Positions 17,777-27,227 are shown, counted from the stretch's first letter. The stretch is DNA of 39,866 nt from an uncultured Pedobacter sp. (GCF_946480185.1 NZ_CAMLIG010000036.1:1-39866), one strand, 5' to 3'. Notes: generated from the letters alone by a model not told the origin. Made by a program: numbers and translations.

Positions 17777-18538
17777 ATGAAAAATATGTTAAACAAGGTT
17801 CCGGCAGTTACTTTAATCTTCTGGATAATTAAGATTATGGCTACCACCATTGGTGAAACTGCGGCAGATTTATTATCGGTTACTTTGAACCTCGGTTTAG
17901 TAGTTACCTCCTATATTATGGCTATTTTGTTATTAGGAGTTATCATTATACAGTTTCGATCAAAAAAATATATCCCGTGGCTATATTGGTTGGTAGTTGT
18001 CTTTATTAGTGTAATGGGAACACTCATTTCAGATAACCTGGTGGATAATATGGGTGTCAGTTTAGTCACTACCTCTATTGTTTTTGCTGTTCTTCTTATT
18101 GGAATATTCATATTTTGGTATTTGAACGAAAAAACCTTGTCGGTACATACCATTACTACCACTAAAAGAGAATTTTTTTATTGGGGAGCTATTCTTTTCA
18201 CTTTTGCTTTAGGCACATCTGCCGGAGATTTACTGTCTGAATATTTTGGTTTGGGATATCCTTTGGCAGCCATGTTGTTTTCCGGTTGTATAGCCGTAAT
18301 TTACTTAGCATATAAATTCATTAATCTTAATGCTGTGCTAGCTTTTTGGTTGGCTTATATACTTACACGCCCTTTAGGTGCTTCCATAGGAGATTTACTT
18401 ACGCAAGTTCCAAAAGATGGAGGTTTAGGGATTTCCACAACTATTATTAATGTTTTGTTTTTACTTATTATTATAAGTTTAGTTGGGTATTTAACTTATA
18501 AAGAAAAAGCTAATTTGCCCGGACATCAAACTACATAA
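17777..18538 (+). CDS. Integral membrane protein of the COG4705-like family, four internal repeats
   Basis: 253 residues from ATG 17777 (MKNMLNKVPAVTLIFWIIKI), with about eight membrane helices. Each helix pair carries a variant of a G-x-x-x-x-D-L/N-L motif: TIGETAADLLS, MGTLISDNLVD, LGTSAGDLLSEYFGLG and LGASIGDLLTQ. This points to a fourfold repeat. Proteins of this type are annotated only as uncharacterised membrane-anchored proteins; a transport role is possible but unproven. An upstream TTG at 17666 would add 37 residues, but that stretch is encoded by a terminator hairpin, so I reject it. It ends just before another terminator. Confidence 0.75.
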   Translation: MKNMLNKVPAVTLIFWIIKIMATTIGETAADLLSVTLNLGLVVTSYIMAILLLGVIIIQFRSKKYIPWLYWLVVVFISVMGTLISDNLVDNMGVSLVTTSIVFAVLLIGIFIFWYLNEKTLSVHTITTTKREFFYWGAILFTFALGTSAGDLLSEYFGLGYPLAAMLFSGCIAVIYLAYKFINLNAVLAFWLAYILTRPLGASIGDLLTQVPKDGGLGISTTIINVLFLLIIISLVGYLTYKEKANLPGHQTT

Positions 18539-18551
18539 TTAGTCGAACCTT

Positions 18552-18588
18552 AAAAAGAGGCTGTCTCAAAAAGGCAGTCTTTTTTTGT
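18552..18588 (+). terminator. Intrinsic terminator after the membrane protein
   Basis: The stem AAAGAGGCTGTCT pairs with AGGCAGTCTTTTT (with G-U pairs) around the loop CAAAA, followed by T residues to 18586. GAGGCTGTCTCAAAA is also a sequence often seen at insertion-sequence ends. This site doubles as the point where the sigma-factor remnant is cut. Confidence 0.65.
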
Positions 18589-18673
18589 TATACTCCCTTT
18601 GATAAAGGTTATCAAATGCTTTATGACTCCCTAAGGCTATTTCATTGAAAAGTTGCTGGTCAGTTAAATATTG
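18566..18673 (-). pseudogene. ECF sigma factor, N-terminal remnant
   Basis: On the minus strand a stretch without start codon reads QYLTDQQLFNEIALGSHKAF, then DNLYQREYNKK, and ends RLPF-stop. This is the conserved beginning of region 2.1 of Bacteroidota ECF sigma-70 factors (consensus roughly L-x-D-x-E-L-x-x-x-I-x-x-G-D-x-x-A-F-x-x-L-Y-x-x-Y). An in-frame stop lies just upstream at 18674-18676. The rest of the protein is missing, and the break coincides with the GAGGCTGTCTCA sequence. Confidence 0.55.
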
Positions 18674-19397
18674 TCATCTTTTGACTTCTCTCAAAGTAGC
18701 ATTTTGTTTATCCTTGTTTTGCGATAATAATCAGTAGAAAACTACATTAAAATAGGCGAAATTTCGTTTTACAAAAAAATTTATTGTTCAAATGAGTTAC
18801 CTAATCCTGATTAATTTTTGAACGCCCAAAATAGTCAATATCAATTGATAGCTTGTGGTAAAACTTCTTCGTTTTTATTTTTTTTGAAATCTAACTTGTC
18901 ACAAAAGCATTAAGATTTTAAGTCAAAAAAAGAAATGATTGTATCCTTTTCTACAATATCTTCCAACTTTACAATAATAAATGCTTTCTCATTTTTTTGA
19001 CACCAAATAAACCACACCTTAATAACTGATTTTGTGTAAGAGAAATCACATTATAACCATCGTTATGAGAGTACTAAACGTTTACGGTTTTTAACAATAA
19101 AAAAGTGTAATGCATTTTTGAGTTTCTGCTCTTTTAAAAAGAAAAGAAACTCCCCTTGACCAACAGAAGATTAAAATTCAGATTTCAGATATAGCTCTCA
19201 ATATCTCAACCCATTCAGATTATTTGTTACGTTTTTATCCTATTTATATTAACTAAATATGAAATAAACACAACTAAACAACTCCACAACATACTGAATA
19301 TTAAAGAATTATTATCAATTCATTAATTAACACTGTGAATGTGAAAAATTCAGATTTCAAACAGATTTCATCAGAATTTTTGTCAAAAACTTTAAAT
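18674..19397. other. Long AT-rich intergenic region before the TonB receptor cluster
   Basis: No coding frame recognised. It holds an 8-bp hairpin GAGTTTCT (19120-19127) with AGAAACTC (19145-19152), not followed by a T-tract. The last 200 bp are very AT-rich and probably carry the promoter for the TonB receptor operon. The 12-mer CTGAATATTAAA at 19294-19305 also occurs in the repeat before the porin gene (16689-16700). Confidence 0.45.
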
Positions 19398-22163
19398 ATG
19401 AAATCTAGATTTTATTTACTCATTTCTATTCTCCTTTCATTTTCTTCCTTTTCATTTGCCCAACAAACTATGCTTTTAAAAGGCAAAATTTATGATGAAA
19501 AAACCAAGGAATCATTAGGTGGTGCTTACATCCACTTTGATGACATCCAGTTAGGGACACTTTCCGATGCTTTTGGAAACTATTCTTTTAAATCAGTATT
19601 ACCAGGCAAATATAAAATCAAAGTCAAGTATATTGGCTATAAAGAATTTGAAAAAGAGATTCTTTTAACTGGAAACTCCATTGTTACTTTAGACATCGCA
19701 ATGGAAGATAATTCTAAGGAATTGAAAGGCATTACGGTTTATTCTAAAGTTAATGCTGAGTCTGACCTTTCTTCTCGTGAGGCTGAAAAGAATGCTTCCA
19801 ATATTAAAAACATTATCAGTGCCCAAACCATGGTAAGGTCTCCGGATATTAATGCCGCCAATGCCTTACAAAGAGTTTCGGCAGTAACCATGCAAAGAAA
19901 TAGCGGCTCTGATGCTGCTTACGCCATTATTAGAGGTTTAGAACCTCGCTATAACAATACCTTAATTAATGGTGTAAAAGTAACCAGTCCAGACCCTGTT
20001 TCAAGATATGTATCTTTAAGTATTGTTCCATCTGATTTATTACAGAGAATAGAAGTAAGCAAAACGCTAACTCCAGAAATGGAAGGTGATGCTATTGGAG
20101 GAACAGTGAATTTGGTATTTAAAGATGCTCCAGAATATGAGTACTTTAAAGCTAATGCCTCTTTAGGATATAATGCCTTATTTTTTAATAGGAAGTATGA
20201 TACATTTGATCAAAATGCTGTTCAAAAACAAAGTGTGGCCGACAAATTTGGATCCAATTACAAAGCAAGTCCTGGAAATTTCTCCAGATCTAATCTCTAT
20301 TTTGATCAAAAAACTGCACCTGTAACTTCATTAGCGGGTTTCACTTATGGAAGAAGATTCTTGAAAAATAAATTGGGTTTAATTGTATCAGAAAGCTATC
20401 AGAATCAATTTTACGGTAGCGAATCTCAATTTAATATTGCCCAGCTAGATACCCGACCTGGAAGTGGATTTAAACCTCTTATTTCTGATATTGCCAATAG
20501 AAGTTATTCTACACAACAACTTAACAATGGGCTTTCTGGTCATGTAGATTATAAGTTTAACAATAAAAATAAAGTAGCTTTAGATAACGTATTCCTTTAC
20601 ACCCAATTAAATCAAACCCGTTTAAGTATTGATACTTCTATTATTGGAGGTAATGGTGGACGATTAGGCCCCGGCACTGGAACCGTATTTAACGACGACC
20701 GTTCTTCTGTAGAAAATCAATATGCAGAAAATTTGAAATTAAGCGGACAGCATATTATCAATCAACATTTCCAAGCAGATTGGGCTGGTGTTTATTCTAA
20801 TGCAAAACAAGATGCACCAGATAGAGCAGTAATTTCTACCAATCACTTAATAAATCAAGATTTAACCTCTACTCCAGATTTTTTATATAATATTTCTAGA
20901 ATATGGGATAGAAGCAGAAATAGAGATTTAAGTGCATTAGGTAATATTGCCTATAAAACTATTTTAAATAAGAAATCATCACTAGAATTAAAAGCGGGCG
21001 GTTTATACAGACATAGCACCCGATACAATATCCAAAATCAATATACTTTAAAACCTTTGGCAGGAGCCGGTGGCGAAAAAACACCTTTTACAGATATATA
21101 TAGTTCTGAGTTTGTAGTTTATGATGTTTCTGGATCACTGCAAAGTGATAAAGCTAACTATACAGCTTATGAAAACATTGCTGCCGGTTATGGTCAATTT
21201 ACTTTAACAGCAGATAAGTTTAGTGCCCTTGGGGGTGTGCGAGTAGAAAAAACAGTACAAGGATATGATACCAACCCAGTGGTATTAGACACTAAAAGTA
21301 ATGCACAAAAAAATTATACCGACTTATTACCAAGTTTACAACTGAAGTATGAAATTACCCCTAAATCTAATTTAAGAGCTTCGTACTTTAAGTCTATATC
21401 ACGTCCGGCATTGTATGAATTAGTGCCCACACCAACTTTTGGCCAAGCTACTGATGTAACCGGAAATCCTTTTGTAAAACATACAGAAGCAGATAATCTG
21501 GATTTGAGGTATGAATTATTCCCGAAAAAAGATGAACAATTTTTCATCGGAGGATTTTATAAGAATATCATCAACCCCATTGAGTTTGGTTTAAATTTAA
21601 ATGGTGTATTAGGCGGGCAGCAGCAAAGTGGCTTATTAGCCGGGCAGCAGCAAACAAGCCCTCAAAATTTTGGAACGGCTAAAGTTTATGGTGCAGAGTT
21701 GGTTTACAGCAAATTCTTTGGTAAAGTTGGACTTTCCGGAAATTATACCTACACGCATTCAAATATCAATACAACGAAAATTTACACCTCAACTGATGGT
21801 TCAGGTGTAACTACATCGGTAGAAAAATTACAGAGCAGACCATTACAAGGTTCAACAGGTAACATAGTTAACTTGTCATTACTTTATAAAAATGATAAAC
21901 ATAAAACTTTTGCCCAGTTAGCGTACTCCTACACCGATAAAACTTTAGCAAATGTTTATCCTAATTATGGTTATGATTATTATCAGCAACCACAATCATT
22001 TCTATCTTTTTCTGGAGAGAAACAGTTAGATAAACACCTTACACTTTCTGCTAAAGTAAACAACATTTTAAATACGCCTACCACTATCAAAATCAATGAT
22101 TTGATACAATCTAAGGACATTTATAATGTGAGTTTTAATTTGGGTTTACGTTATTCACTTTAA
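19398..22163 (+). CDS. TonB-dependent outer-membrane receptor
   Basis: 921 residues from ATG 19398, which places a clean signal peptide (MKSRFYLLISILLSFSSFSF-AQQ) at the N-terminus. An upstream GTG at 19335 would add 21 residues before it and is less likely. A carboxypeptidase-regulatory-like domain spans about 25-110, a plug with ANALQRVSAVTMQRNSGSDA and AYAIIRGLEPRYNNTLINGV about 140-245, and the rest is a 22-strand barrel ending NVSFNLGLRYSL. It takes up a ligand across the outer membrane using TonB energy. First gene of a cluster with a beta-helix lipoprotein and phosphoesterase 18-30 nt apart, so the ligand may be a phosphorylated compound. A 27-bp tandem duplication lies inside (21609-21654). 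Confidence 0.9.
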   Translation: MKSRFYLLISILLSFSSFSFAQQTMLLKGKIYDEKTKESLGGAYIHFDDIQLGTLSDAFGNYSFKSVLPGKYKIKVKYIGYKEFEKEILLTGNSIVTLDIAMEDNSKELKGITVYSKVNAESDLSSREAEKNASNIKNIISAQTMVRSPDINAANALQRVSAVTMQRNSGSDAAYAIIRGLEPRYNNTLINGVKVTSPDPVSRYVSLSIVPSDLLQRIEVSKTLTPEMEGDAIGGTVNLVFKDAPEYEYFKANASLGYNALFFNRKYDTFDQNAVQKQSVADKFGSNYKASPGNFSRSNLYFDQKTAPVTSLAGFTYGRRFLKNKLGLIVSESYQNQFYGSESQFNIAQLDTRPGSGFKPLISDIANRSYSTQQLNNGLSGHVDYKFNNKNKVALDNVFLYTQLNQTRLSIDTSIIGGNGGRLGPGTGTVFNDDRSSVENQYAENLKLSGQHIINQHFQADWAGVYSNAKQDAPDRAVISTNHLINQDLTSTPDFLYNISRIWDRSRNRDLSALGNIAYKTILNKKSSLELKAGGLYRHSTRYNIQNQYTLKPLAGAGGEKTPFTDIYSSEFVVYDVSGSLQSDKANYTAYENIAAGYGQFTLTADKFSALGGVRVEKTVQGYDTNPVVLDTKSNAQKNYTDLLPSLQLKYEITPKSNLRASYFKSISRPALYELVPTPTFGQATDVTGNPFVKHTEADNLDLRYELFPKKDEQFFIGGFYKNIINPIEFGLNLNGVLGGQQQSGLLAGQQQTSPQNFGTAKVYGAELVYSKFFGKVGLSGNYTYTHSNINTTKIYTSTDGSGVTTSVEKLQSRPLQGSTGNIVNLSLLYKNDKHKTFAQLAYSYTDKTLANVYPNYGYDYYQQPQSFLSFSGEKQLDKHLTLSAKVNNILNTPTTIKINDLIQSKDIYNVSFNLGLRYSL
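21609..21654 (+). repeat. 27-bp in-frame tandem duplication in the TonB receptor gene
   Basis: The block TTAG(G/C)CGGGCAGCAGCAAA occurs at 21609-21627 and 21636-21654, 18 of 19 identical, period 27 nt (nine codons). It encodes GGQQQSGLLAGQQQ in what is probably an extracellular loop. Confidence 0.6.
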
Positions 22164-22181
22164 GCTAAAAAAATAAAGATT

Positions 22182-23408
22182 ATGAAATTAAGATATCAAT
22201 CTATGCTACTTATACTTACAGCAGTAAGTGTAATAACTATTTATGCATGCAAAAAAGAAGAGGTTACCACCTTTACAAAAATTGAGTTACCTACGTCTAG
22301 CCCACTCCAACCCGGAAATATCGGTGGCTTTGTTAAAGGAACTTTACAAGCAGACCAAACTTATTACATCACCAGTGATTTAACCATTAAAAAAGGCGAT
22401 ACCTTAAGTGCACAGCCAGGTGCAAAAATAATTGTTAAAAATAATGCACAAGTTACGGTACAAGGTGTTTTAAATTTAATAGGCTCTAAAGATCAACCTA
22501 TATTTTTTAATTCTGATACAGATAAACCAGGGACTTGGGGAGGTTTTCAATGTGATACTGCCCAAGCGGTTACTATCAAATGGACACATGTGGATAACAC
22601 TGGTGGACCTGATGCTGGAGGAAGTGCAAGGGGTACCTTAAAGGTTAATGCTCCAATTAAAGTTGATATTGAAGACTCTTGGTTTACTAACGGACAAGAT
22701 GATATGTTTGCTATTAGTAATGGCGCAAAAGTAACTATTCTAAGAAACACGATTAGTTCTTCTGGAAGTACCGATGGAGAGTGTATGAACTTAAAATCTG
22801 GCGTAACTGGAGCAGTAGCTTATAATGTGGTATTTAGTCAGGCTGGTTCAGGCGTAAAATTAGAAACCAGTACCACAGTTCCCTTCCCACAAACAGAAGT
22901 TGATGTATATAATAATACATTTGTTTCTATTGGTTGGAGGCGTGGTGCAGCAGAACCTGGCAGAGCAGTTTCTGTTGGTGTAAATGCAATTGGACACATC
23001 TATAACAATATTATTGTAAATTGTTTTCATGGTATAGAGCTTTTTAGTGATGGTGATATCGCTCATACTACTTATGGTAACAACCTATTTTATGCAACTG
23101 TTGATGAATTTGCTGATTTAGGCGACCCCACTTTAAAAGTGAACATTAGAGATGGATTTTACCCTAACTCAGGCGTTGGTGTTCCTCAAAGTAGCGATTT
23201 GATTTCTAAAGCTGTTGGAAATCTAGATCCTTTGTTTGTGAATTTCGATGGAACTGTTGCCGCTCCAAATGGATTTCCTAATACTTATGACTTTAGTTTA
23301 AAGAATGGTTCTCCTGCATTTGGTACCGGAAATGTAAATTTTAGAAATAACTTAGGCAACCAAGATATTGGCGCATATACTTTAGACAACAAAGGAAATA
23401 AACACTAA
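22182..23408 (+). CDS. Lipoprotein with right-handed parallel beta-helix
   Basis: 408 residues. A signal peptide with lipobox ends at Cys23 (VITIYACKKEE). The mature part has the repeated short strands and asparagine turns of a parallel beta-helix (AKIIVKNNAQVTVQGVLNLI, GAKVTILRNTISSSGSTDG, EVDVYNNTFVSIGW, IGHIYNNIIVNCFHGIEL) and ends DIGAYTLDNKGNKH. No catalytic residues of a known carbohydrate lyase could be assigned. It follows the TonB receptor by 18 nt, the position often taken by a surface-exposed ligand-capturing lipoprotein. A capture or processing role is an inference. Confidence 0.75.
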   Translation: MKLRYQSMLLILTAVSVITIYACKKEEVTTFTKIELPTSSPLQPGNIGGFVKGTLQADQTYYITSDLTIKKGDTLSAQPGAKIIVKNNAQVTVQGVLNLIGSKDQPIFFNSDTDKPGTWGGFQCDTAQAVTIKWTHVDNTGGPDAGGSARGTLKVNAPIKVDIEDSWFTNGQDDMFAISNGAKVTILRNTISSSGSTDGECMNLKSGVTGAVAYNVVFSQAGSGVKLETSTTVPFPQTEVDVYNNTFVSIGWRRGAAEPGRAVSVGVNAIGHIYNNIIVNCFHGIELFSDGDIAHTTYGNNLFYATVDEFADLGDPTLKVNIRDGFYPNSGVGVPQSSDLISKAVGNLDPLFVNFDGTVAAPNGFPNTYDFSLKNGSPAFGTGNVNFRNNLGNQDIGAYTLDNKGNKH

Positions 23409-23438
23409 TTTTAAATAATCAAATCATTAAATAAAAAT

Positions 23439-26165
23439 ATGGAAAGGATGGTCAAATTTGTTTTTGCTTTAATTCTAATTAATGTTTCTTTAAGTGCTTG
23501 CCATCCTTTCTTAAATAAAACTACTCAAAGTGATGAGGAGGTAAATATGGGTAGCAGTTATGATGACAGCACCTTAAACCGTAACCTTCTCCCAGTTTTG
23601 ATGCCTTACAACCGGATTATTGATCCAATAGGTAAAGTCATATCTTTTGGTAATCCTGCGGTTGAAAACCACAGTATGGATGTTCAATATATTCCAGAAA
23701 GCACTTTAGCCGTGGTAGAAGATCGTTACGGCATCACAATAGTTGACCCTTCTGAGGCTAAAGTAGTAAGCAGATGGACCTATGATGAGCATGAAAATTT
23801 CAAAGGCTTAACAAGCACTTACTCTGGCATAAAAGCCGTTAAATTGGCTGATGGCATTCATCTCTTCTGGAGTGCGGCAGTGGGCAAAGCCAAAACTTCC
23901 AAATCTTATGTATTTAACGCCATTTGGGACAGCCAAAAACTCAATATTAAAAACTTCTTTAACTTTCTGCCTGAAGAGGATTCTCCCTTGGCTTTACCTA
24001 ATGACGTTGCCATTCATCAAGAAAATGGAATTGATTATTTATATGTGGTTTTAAACGGCAATAACCAATTGGTTAAAATCAATTTAAAAACTCAGGAAAC
24101 GGTATGGAAAGTTTCTACAGGCGTTGCTCCTTACGGCTTAACCATTGCACAAAATAAAATCTTCGTTAGTAACATGGCCGGACCGCAACCGCATGATTTA
24201 AAAAAAGAAACCGCTGGTGTACCTTATGGAAATGCTTACATAGATCCTAAAACTGGCGCAACTAATGAAGGCGATGTGATGGTCTTTGATGTAAATGAAG
24301 GTAAATTGATAAGTGACATTCAAGTTGGTTTACACCCTAATGCCATTATCAAAAGTAAAGACGAAGATTACGTGTATATAGCTAACGGAAACAGCGATAA
24401 TGTTTCTGTAATTAACACCAATAATCTTAGTGTAACAGAAACCATTAATGTAAAATTAAATCCCGAAATTAAAGGTTATGTTGGCGATTCTCCTAATGCT
24501 TTAACTTTGGATGAAGATGGATTAACGTTATATGTTGCCAATGGTTTAGACAATGCTGTTGCTTTTGTGAAGCTAGGGAATAAAGCCGCCAGCAATGGAA
24601 TTGGCCAAAGTGAAGTGAAAGGATTTATTCCTACGGAGGCTTATCCTGGAGGTTTAGCGATTAAAGGTGAACAACTTTTGATAAGCAATTTAGAAGGTGA
24701 AGGCGCTAGAATTGGTAGCCACGAAATAGATAAAGAAGCCTTAAAAGGAGATATTCCTGATCTCAATGGCGTAAATGCTTATAATTCTCACCACCAAAAA
24801 GCCACGATTTCTATTATTCAATTACCTAATGAAACACAATTAAAAGATTATACTCAAAAAGTAAAACAACTTAATTTAAGTTTCAGACAACAAATTTCAC
24901 AATTACTACCTCGTAAAAATATAGCTCCACGTCCCATTCCAGAGCGTATAGGCGAACCTTCTGTTTTCAAACATGTGCTTTATATCATCAAAGAAAATCG
25001 CACCTACGACCAAGTTTTAGGTGATATGCCCGAAGGTGATGGCGCTAAATCGCTTTGCATTTATGGTCAACAAGTTACTCCAAATCAACATCAAATAGCT
25101 AAAAACTTCCTTTTGTTGGATAATTATTACGCTTCCGGAAAATGCTCGGCAGAAGGGCATCAATGGACGGATGCCGCCATGGTGACTGATTATATAGAAA
25201 AAAGTGTACGTTCTTGGTTTAGAAGCTATCCACATGTTCAAAATGATGCCTTGGTTTATGATCAAAATGGTTTCATCTGGAACGATGCGGCTGATCATGG
25301 TAAAACTGTAAAGATTTATGGAGAAGCATGCGATGTGCATTTTGATAATAAATTAAACTGGACCGACATTTACAACAATTACCAACAAGGGAAACCCTTT
25401 GAATTTAAAAATACCAGCACCATTTCTAGAGTTCGTCCGATGCTTTCTCAAACTTTCCCTAGTTCTGATGAGCACAAGATTAATGAGCAATTAAGAGCCT
25501 CTGCTTTTATCAAAGAATTAAAAGAATACGAGGCCAAACCTGGTGATGAACTTCCTAATTTAATGGTGATGGCTTTATCTGCAGATCATACAGTAGGTAC
25601 AAGACCAGGCTATCCTACTCCAGAAGCTATGGTAGCAGATAATGATTTAGCTTTAGGTAGAATAGTGGAAGCCGTTTCTAAAAGTCGATTTTGGAAAAAC
25701 ACGGTGATCTTTGTCACCGAAGATGATTCACAAGCAGGTTGGGATCATGTTTCTGCCTATCGCACTACCGGATTTGTCATCAGTCCGTATAGTCGCTTAC
25801 AAACAAAAGTATCCAAAAACTATAATCAAACCTGTATGGTGCGCTCCATCGAGCAAATTTTAGGCATCCCTCCAATGAATATTATTGATGCAACGGCTTT
25901 ACCTATGTTTGATTGCTTTAGCAATAAAGCAACAACTTACAGTTATACTACTATTAAAAATCAGATCCCTCTAAATTCTATAAACCCAAAACTTTCTGCA
26001 CTAAAAGGAAAAGCTTTAAACTACGCGAAAATTTCTTCCCTTCCGGAGTATGACCATATTGATAGCGGAGATGATGAAACCCTGAACCGGATATTGTGGT
26101 ACTCTGCAAAAAGTAATAGCCCTTATCCTACCCAATTAGCTGGTAAAGATGAAGATGATAAATAA
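23439..26165 (+). CDS. Lipoprotein: YncE-type beta-propeller fused to an alkaline-phosphatase-superfamily phosphoesterase
   Basis: 908 residues with lipobox LSAC (Cys21). Residues about 60-470 form a YncE/NHL-like propeller (repeats such as DYVYIANGNSDNVSVINTNN and LTLYVANGLDNAVAFVKLG). Residues about 510-860 form a phosphoesterase domain of the acid phosphatase/phospholipase C type, with LYIIKENRTYDQVLGDM, GHQWTDAAMVTDYIE, ALSADHTVGT and VTEDDSQAGWDHVSAYRT carrying the likely metal ligands. Such bifunctional proteins are annotated as YncE/alkaline phosphatase family. It probably releases phosphate from an organic ester at the cell surface or in the periplasm. It lies 30 nt after the beta-helix gene and 29 nt before a second propeller gene. 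Confidence 0.88.
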   Translation: MERMVKFVFALILINVSLSACHPFLNKTTQSDEEVNMGSSYDDSTLNRNLLPVLMPYNRIIDPIGKVISFGNPAVENHSMDVQYIPESTLAVVEDRYGITIVDPSEAKVVSRWTYDEHENFKGLTSTYSGIKAVKLADGIHLFWSAAVGKAKTSKSYVFNAIWDSQKLNIKNFFNFLPEEDSPLALPNDVAIHQENGIDYLYVVLNGNNQLVKINLKTQETVWKVSTGVAPYGLTIAQNKIFVSNMAGPQPHDLKKETAGVPYGNAYIDPKTGATNEGDVMVFDVNEGKLISDIQVGLHPNAIIKSKDEDYVYIANGNSDNVSVINTNNLSVTETINVKLNPEIKGYVGDSPNALTLDEDGLTLYVANGLDNAVAFVKLGNKAASNGIGQSEVKGFIPTEAYPGGLAIKGEQLLISNLEGEGARIGSHEIDKEALKGDIPDLNGVNAYNSHHQKATISIIQLPNETQLKDYTQKVKQLNLSFRQQISQLLPRKNIAPRPIPERIGEPSVFKHVLYIIKENRTYDQVLGDMPEGDGAKSLCIYGQQVTPNQHQIAKNFLLLDNYYASGKCSAEGHQWTDAAMVTDYIEKSVRSWFRSYPHVQNDALVYDQNGFIWNDAADHGKTVKIYGEACDVHFDNKLNWTDIYNNYQQGKPFEFKNTSTISRVRPMLSQTFPSSDEHKINEQLRASAFIKELKEYEAKPGDELPNLMVMALSADHTVGTRPGYPTPEAMVADNDLALGRIVEAVSKSRFWKNTVIFVTEDDSQAGWDHVSAYRTTGFVISPYSRLQTKVSKNYNQTCMVRSIEQILGIPPMNIIDATALPMFDCFSNKATTYSYTTIKNQIPLNSINPKLSALKGKALNYAKISSLPEYDHIDSGDDETLNRILWYSAKSNSPYPTQLAGKDEDDK

Positions 26166-26194
26166 TAATTAAACAAAAATAAATCTTAATTTAA

Positions 26195-27199
26195 ATGAAA
26201 AAGTTCCTTTCAATTGTTTCCGCGGTCTTTGTATTAGCGATGGGTAGCTTTACCACTCAAGCACAAAGTAAATATGAATTAGATAAAACGATTGCCCTCC
26301 CCGGTGATGGCGGTTATGATTACCTGTATATAAACGAGCCTACCCGTACGCTATATGTTTCTCATGAAAGTATGGTGCATGTGATTGATTTAAAAACCGA
26401 AAAATTAATCGGCACCATTAGCGGAATGGGCAAAACACATGGTATTGCCATTGTAAATACCTTAAACAGAGTATTTATTAGCGATGGTGATCATAATTCA
26501 GTAGTCGCTTTTGATACCAAAACCTTAAAAATCATTAAAAGTATTCCTATCACTGGTAAAAAACCAGATGCTATTATTTACGATCCTTTTTCTAAAAAAA
26601 TATTTGCCTTTAATGGCGACAGTAACGATGCTTCAGTTGTTGATCCTAAAACTTTAACCCAAACGGGTTCTGTTGACTTAGGCGGTGCTCCTGAATTTGC
26701 TGTAGCAGATGGCAAAGGTTTAATCTACAATAACCTGGAAGACAAAAGCCATCTAGATATTATCAATACCAAAACCTTCAAAGTCATTCATAACTATGAT
26801 TTATCGCCTTGTGGAGGTCCAACTGGGATAGCGATAGATGAGGCAGATAAAAGATTGTTTACAGTTTGCCGTGAAAACAAAGGAATGAGTGTGGTAGATA
26901 TAACTAGCGGAAAAATTATTCAAACCTTACCTATTGGAGCGGGTGTAGATGCGGTAAAATATGATGCTGTAAATAAATTAGTTTTTGTTTCTAATGGAGA
27001 TGGAACAGCTAACATCTTTAAACAAATCAACCCCGACAAATACAAACTGATACAAACCTTAACTACACAGCTTAAAGCTAAAACCATGGCTTTAGATCCT
27101 ATGACTCATAAAATCTATTTCAGTGTAGCAGATTTTGAAAAAGGAAGCAGAAAAGCCATTCCAAACTCTTTTAAATTATTAGTTTATCAGTTAAAATAA
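26195..27199 (+). CDS. Secreted YncE family beta-propeller protein
   Basis: 334 residues. A signal peptide (cleavage about TTQAQS, residue 25) is followed by six to seven propeller blades, for example LYVSHESMVHVIDLKTEKLI, RVFISDGDHNSVVAFDTKTL and LFTVCRENKGMSVVDITSGK. There is no enzymatic domain. It is the last gene of the TonB receptor-phosphoesterase cluster and resembles the propeller half of the preceding protein, so it could have arisen by duplication. Binding function only; ligand unknown. A terminator follows at 27228. Confidence 0.82.
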   Translation: MKKFLSIVSAVFVLAMGSFTTQAQSKYELDKTIALPGDGGYDYLYINEPTRTLYVSHESMVHVIDLKTEKLIGTISGMGKTHGIAIVNTLNRVFISDGDHNSVVAFDTKTLKIIKSIPITGKKPDAIIYDPFSKKIFAFNGDSNDASVVDPKTLTQTGSVDLGGAPEFAVADGKGLIYNNLEDKSHLDIINTKTFKVIHNYDLSPCGGPTGIAIDEADKRLFTVCRENKGMSVVDITSGKIIQTLPIGAGVDAVKYDAVNKLVFVSNGDGTANIFKQINPDKYKLIQTLTTQLKAKTMALDPMTHKIYFSVADFEKGSRKAIPNSFKLLVYQLK

Positions 27200-27227
27200 C
27201 CCTGTTTGCTTGCAGGTTTCATGTTTG

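Noticed and set aside
19120..19152. Terminator before the TonB receptor
   Set aside because: An 8-bp hairpin is present but is not followed by a T-tract on either strand, so I only note it as a hairpin.
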